7,989 nucleotides of DNA from Devosia sp. (GTDB lineage Bacteria > Pseudomonadota > Alphaproteobacteria > Rhizobiales > Devosiaceae). The stretch covers positions 1 to 7,989 of the forward strand of contig JAQGKH010000070.1 in the NCBI GenBank assembly GCA_028290225.1. The letters are read 5' to 3'. The translations under genes and the position numbers were made by a program. The notes under the pieces are model-generated. The model ran no database searches. It was given only the letters and a program-made list of their open reading frames with translations, and had not been told where the DNA came from. Of the stretch, positions 5,563 through 7,989 are shown piece by piece; positions within the stretch are counted from its first letter, which is position 1, and each line of letters starts with the position of its first letter.

Positions 5563-5616
5563 ACGGCGCAGGGATGCCAGCAACCGGGAGGGCGGCGATT
5601 GCAGCTAAAGTTTATC

Positions 5617-5634
5617 CCCGAACGGCGTTTCGGG
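5617..5634. repeat. Dyad upstream of the sdh -35 box, possible operator
   Basis: CCCGAA (5617-5622) and TTCGGG (5629-5634) are perfect inverted 6-base arms with a 6-base spacer. The dyad ends 2 bases before the candidate sdh -35 box, where activators or repressors commonly bind. No regulator can be named from this. Confidence 0.4.
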
Positions 5635-5636
5635 CT

Positions 5637-5665
5637 TTGACCTTGCCGCGCCTCGACGCTAGAAG
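5637..5665 (+). promoter_or_regulatory. Candidate promoter of the sdhCDA operon
   Basis: TTGACC (5637-5642) and TAGAAG (5660-5665) are separated by 17 bases, matching sigma-70 hexamers at five and four of six positions. Transcription would start near 5672, about 46 bases before the sdhC TTG start. The promoter lies inside the upstream extension of the sdhC frame, which argues against that extension being coding. Confidence 0.5.
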
Positions 5666-5708
5666 TCTTGAACTATTCCAAACTGCAGCGGCCCTGCCGC
5701 GCGCCAGC

Positions 5709-5712
5709 GAGG
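5709..5712 (+). promoter_or_regulatory. Ribosome binding site deciding the sdhC TTG start
   Basis: GAGG (within GCGAGG, 5707-5712) lies 5 bases before TTG at 5718-5720. The only in-frame ATG is at 5574, and the 48 residues it would add are absent from the SdhC family. Confidence 0.6.
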
Positions 5713-5717
5713 CTCCG

Positions 5718-6107
5718 TTGCCGGTTCGACCCCGTCCCACATCCCCCCATCTGCAAGTTTACCGCTGGACCATCACGATGGCGATGTCCATCGTTCATCG
5801 GGCGACCGGCATTGCCAACTATGCCGGCTCGTCGCTGCTGGTGCTGTGGCTGGCCGCCGCGGCCTGGGGCGCCGAGCCCCTAAACCTGGTCAACGCCATC
5901 TATGGCTCCTGGCTCGGACAGCTGGTGCTGTTCGGCTATACCTGGTCGCTGATCCACCACATGCTCGGCGGGTTGCGCCATTATGTGTGGGACCTGATCT
6001 ACGGCCTTGAGGCTGGCCAGCGCGAAGCGCTCAGCTGGGCCAATGTGATTGCTTCCGTGATCCTGACCCTGCTGGTCTGGACCATTTTCGTGTGGGTGGG
6101 CAACTGA
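5718..6107 (+). CDS. sdhC: Succinate dehydrogenase cytochrome b556 subunit
   Basis: SdhC is a membrane-anchor subunit of complex II, holding haem b and the ubiquinone site with SdhD. From the TTG start it has 129 residues, the normal length, with three hydrophobic helices. The N-terminal signature RPTSPHLQVYRW is followed by SIVHRATG, where S24 and R28 correspond to the ubiquinone-site S27/R31 of E. coli. The second helix ends with HHMLGGLRH; H81 corresponds to the haem ligand H84 of E. coli and H88 to H91. The start is inferred: no ATG lies near the conserved N-terminus, and TTG 5718 has GAGG 5 bases upstream. The ATG at 5574 would add a 48-residue Arg/Ala-rich tail that overlaps the promoter. 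The stop overlaps the sdhD ATG by one base (TGATG), so the two are translationally coupled. Confidence 0.92.
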   Translation: MPVRPRPTSPHLQVYRWTITMAMSIVHRATGIANYAGSSLLVLWLAAAAWGAEPLNLVNAIYGSWLGQLVLFGYTWSLIHHMLGGLRHYVWDLIYGLEAGQREALSWANVIASVILTLLVWTIFVWVGN

Positions 6108-6499
6108 TGCGCGAACAGATCTTGTCCAAGGCCGCGATCGCCAATCCCAAAACCAAATATGGTGACGCCAAGGCCTCGACCCGCCACTTCCTGCTGCAGC
6201 GCCTGTCGGGCATCAGCAATGTGCTGTTTCTGGGCTTTTTGATCTTCATCGTCACCCGGCTGGCCGGCGAGGACCGCGCCGAGATGGTCGAGGTGATCGG
6301 CAATGCCTGGATCGGCCTGCCCTTTGCCGTGCTGCTCGTGATCGTGACGCTGCATATGCGCAACGGCATGCGCGACATTCTCGAGGACTATTTTGCCGGT
6401 CGCACCTACAGCCTCTACATGACGCTCAACACCATGTGGACGCTGGCGATCGCGGTGATCGGCGTGTTCTCCATTCTCAAGCTTGTATTCTGGGGTTAG
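6107..6499 (+). CDS. sdhD: Succinate dehydrogenase membrane anchor subunit
   Basis: SdhD is the second membrane anchor of complex II. It has 130 residues with three hydrophobic helices. The conserved TRHFLLQRLSG block (25-35) precedes helix 1. Helix 2 ends in HMRNGMRDILEDYF, where H83 corresponds to E. coli H71, and D94-Y95 to D82-Y83; the tyrosine hydrogen-bonds ubiquinone. The ATG at 6107 is chosen over an in-frame GTG at 6092 because it forms the TGATG overlap with the sdhC stop and has GGG 6 bases upstream. It lies between sdhC and sdhA in one operon, with 6 bases separating its stop from the sdhA ATG. Length and key residues are ordinary for alphaproteobacteria. Confidence 0.92.
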   Translation: MREQILSKAAIANPKTKYGDAKASTRHFLLQRLSGISNVLFLGFLIFIVTRLAGEDRAEMVEVIGNAWIGLPFAVLLVIVTLHMRNGMRDILEDYFAGRTYSLYMTLNTMWTLAIAVIGVFSILKLVFWG

Positions 6500-6505
6500 T
6501 GGCTG

Positions 6506-7989
6506 ATGGCTTCCACCTATGAGATCATCGACCACGAATTTGACGTGGTGGTGGTCGGCGCCGGCGGCGCCGGGCTGCGCGCTACGCTCGGCATGGCCGA
6601 GCAGGGCTTCAACACTGCCTGCATCACCAAGGTTTTTCCCACCCGCTCCCATACCGTCGCGGCGCAGGGTGGCATTGCCGCCTCGCTGTCCAACATGGGA
6701 CCCGACAGCTGGCAATGGCATATGTACGACACCGTCAAGGGGTCGGACTGGCTGGGCGACAACGACGCCATGGAATATCTGGCGCGCGAAGCCCCGGCGG
6801 CCATTTATGAGCTTGAGCATTATGGCGTGCCGTTTTCGCGCACTGAAAGCGGCAAGATCTACCAGCGTCCCTTTGGCGGCCACATGACCGAATATGGCGA
6901 AGGCCCGCCGGTGCAGCGCACCTGCGCCGCCGCCGACCGCACCGGCCACGCCATTCTCCACACGCTTTATGGCCAGTCGCTGCGCAACGACGCGCAGTTC
7001 TTCATCGAATATTTCGCGCTCGACCTGATCATGGGCGACGATGGCTCGTGCCAGGGCGTGATGGCCTGGAAGCTCGACGATGGCACCATGCACCGCTTCC
7101 GCGCCAAGCTGGTGGTGCTGGCGACCGGGGGCTATGGCCGCTCCTATTTCTCGGCGACCTCAGCCCATACCTGCACCGGCGACGGCAATGGCATGGTGGC
7201 GCGTGCCGGATTGCCGCTGCAGGACATGGAATTCGTGCAGTTCCACCCTACGGGCATCTATGGCGCAGGCGTGCTGATCACCGAAGGGGCGCGCGGGGAA
7301 GGCGGCTATCTGACCAATTCGGAAGGCGAGCGCTTCATGGAGCGCTATGCCCCCAATGCCAAGGACCTCGCCTCGCGCGACGTGGTGAGCCGCTGCATGA
7401 CGCTGGAAATCCGCGAAGGCCGGGGCGTGGGTCCCAAGAAGGACCATATTTTCCTCCATCTCGATCACCTCGACCCCAAGGTGCTGCACGAACGGCTGCC
7501 GGGCATCACTGAATCGGCAAAGATCTTTGCCGGCGTCGACCTGACGCGCGAGCCCATTCCGGTGCTGCCCACCGTGCACTACAATATGGGCGGCATCCCC
7601 GCGAACTATCATGGCGAAGTGCTCAACCCGACCGATACCGATCCCGATCGGGTCGTGCCCGGGTTGATGGCGGTGGGCGAGGCGGCCTGCGCCTCGGTGC
7701 ATGGCGCCAATCGCCTGGGGTCCAATTCGCTGACCGACCTCGTCGTGTTCGGCCGTGCCGCCGCGCTGCGCGCCGGCAAGGTGCTGGATCGCACCGCGCC
7801 GGTGCCGCCGATCAACCCAGGCCAAGACGACAAGATCATGGCTCGGTTTGATCGCCTGCGGCACGCCAATGGCAGCCAGCCGACCGCCGATCTGCGCGAA
7901 GCCATGCAGCGCACCATGCAGGAAGACGCCGCCGTGTTCCGCACCGGCGAAACCCTGCAATCGGGCGTTGCGCGCATGAGCGCCATCTA
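6506..7989 (+). CDS. sdhA: Succinate dehydrogenase flavoprotein subunit, 5' part
   Basis: SdhA oxidises succinate to fumarate on the cytosolic face of complex II and passes electrons through the iron-sulfur subunit to ubiquinone. The frame is open to the right edge, showing 494 of about 600 residues; the C-terminal domain is missing. GAGGAG at 18-23 binds FAD, and H49 in TRSHTVAAQGG is the covalent FAD attachment site. The active-site residues equivalent to E. coli H242, R286, H354 and R399 are H247 (FHPTG), R291 (ASRDVVSR), H358 (PTVHYNMGG) and R403 (HGANRLGSNSL). All are present, at a near-constant offset. The ATG at 6506 lies 6 bases after the sdhD stop with a weak purine-rich stretch upstream, so translation is probably coupled. 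sdhB is expected just beyond the window. Confidence 0.97.
   Translation, partial: MASTYEIIDHEFDVVVVGAGGAGLRATLGMAEQGFNTACITKVFPTRSHTVAAQGGIAASLSNMGPDSWQWHMYDTVKGSDWLGDNDAMEYLAREAPAAIYELEHYGVPFSRTESGKIYQRPFGGHMTEYGEGPPVQRTCAAADRTGHAILHTLYGQSLRNDAQFFIEYFALDLIMGDDGSCQGVMAWKLDDGTMHRFRAKLVVLATGGYGRSYFSATSAHTCTGDGNGMVARAGLPLQDMEFVQFHPTGIYGAGVLITEGARGEGGYLTNSEGERFMERYAPNAKDLASRDVVSRCMTLEIREGRGVGPKKDHIFLHLDHLDPKVLHERLPGITESAKIFAGVDLTREPIPVLPTVHYNMGGIPANYHGEVLNPTDTDPDRVVPGLMAVGEAACASVHGANRLGSNSLTDLVVFGRAAALRAGKVLDRTAPVPPINPGQDDKIMARFDRLRHANGSQPTADLREAMQRTMQEDAAVFRTGETLQSGVARMSAI

Noticed and set aside
5999..7960. Large minus-strand frames over sdhC, sdhD and sdhA (5999-7093 and 7160-7960)
   Set aside because: They are antisense to complex II genes with intact active sites and show no domain of their own.
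1..7989. CRISPR array, tRNA/rRNA, insertion sequence, phage or defence system
   Set aside because: I saw no regularly spaced repeats, tRNA-like cloverleaf, transposase or integrase motifs, or nuclease/effector domains; every gene but DUF1737 belongs to a familiar family.

Overview
The window is GC-rich bacterial chromosome and reads like an alphaproteobacterium of the order Hyphomicrobiales, perhaps Devosia-like. The clues are the sdhC-sdhD-sdhA gene order, the PagL-type outer-membrane deacylase of the Brucella/Rhizobium sort, the rhizobial-type beta-carbonic anhydrase and a DUF1737 gene. The order is well supported, the genus is only a guess. It is a housekeeping region: I see no mobile element, CRISPR array, tRNA, rRNA or phage gene.

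Layout from left to right. Positions 1-431 hold the 3' end of a PagL-like lipid A deacylase gene. It runs tail to tail into a HI0933/BaiN-like flavoprotein gene on the minus strand (433-1623). A 382-base divergent gap (1624-2005) follows. On its right side it holds a candidate promoter, a 31-codon open frame ending in a Thr/Lys codon run, and a strong GC hairpin starting 1 base after that frame's stop. Then come asd (2006-3049), a stable hairpin, and an EamA-type exporter gene (3141-4034). The exporter gene overlaps the end of a minus-strand beta-carbonic anhydrase gene (4015-4656). A short divergent gap with a 10-base palindrome leads to a DUF1737 gene (4729-4935), whose stop interlocks with that of a nudK-like Nudix gene on the minus strand (4932-5504). 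A divergent control region (5505-5717) then leads into the succinate dehydrogenase operon: sdhC (TTG start, 5718), sdhD, and sdhA, which is cut by the window edge.

Functionally, asd makes aspartate semialdehyde for lysine, threonine, methionine and diaminopimelate. The EamA-like exporter next door may relieve excess cysteine-type amino acids. Carbonic anhydrase supplies bicarbonate for anaplerotic carboxylation that refills oxaloacetate and aspartate, and sdhCDA is the TCA cycle/respiratory complex II. The most unusual feature is the leader upstream of asd. Its short frame ends in T-K-T-T-K-T, the residues of two end products of the Asd pathway, and abuts a 12-base-pair hairpin. It looks like a possible translation-coupled attenuator, but there is no U-tract and no clear ribosome binding site, so this remains a hypothesis.
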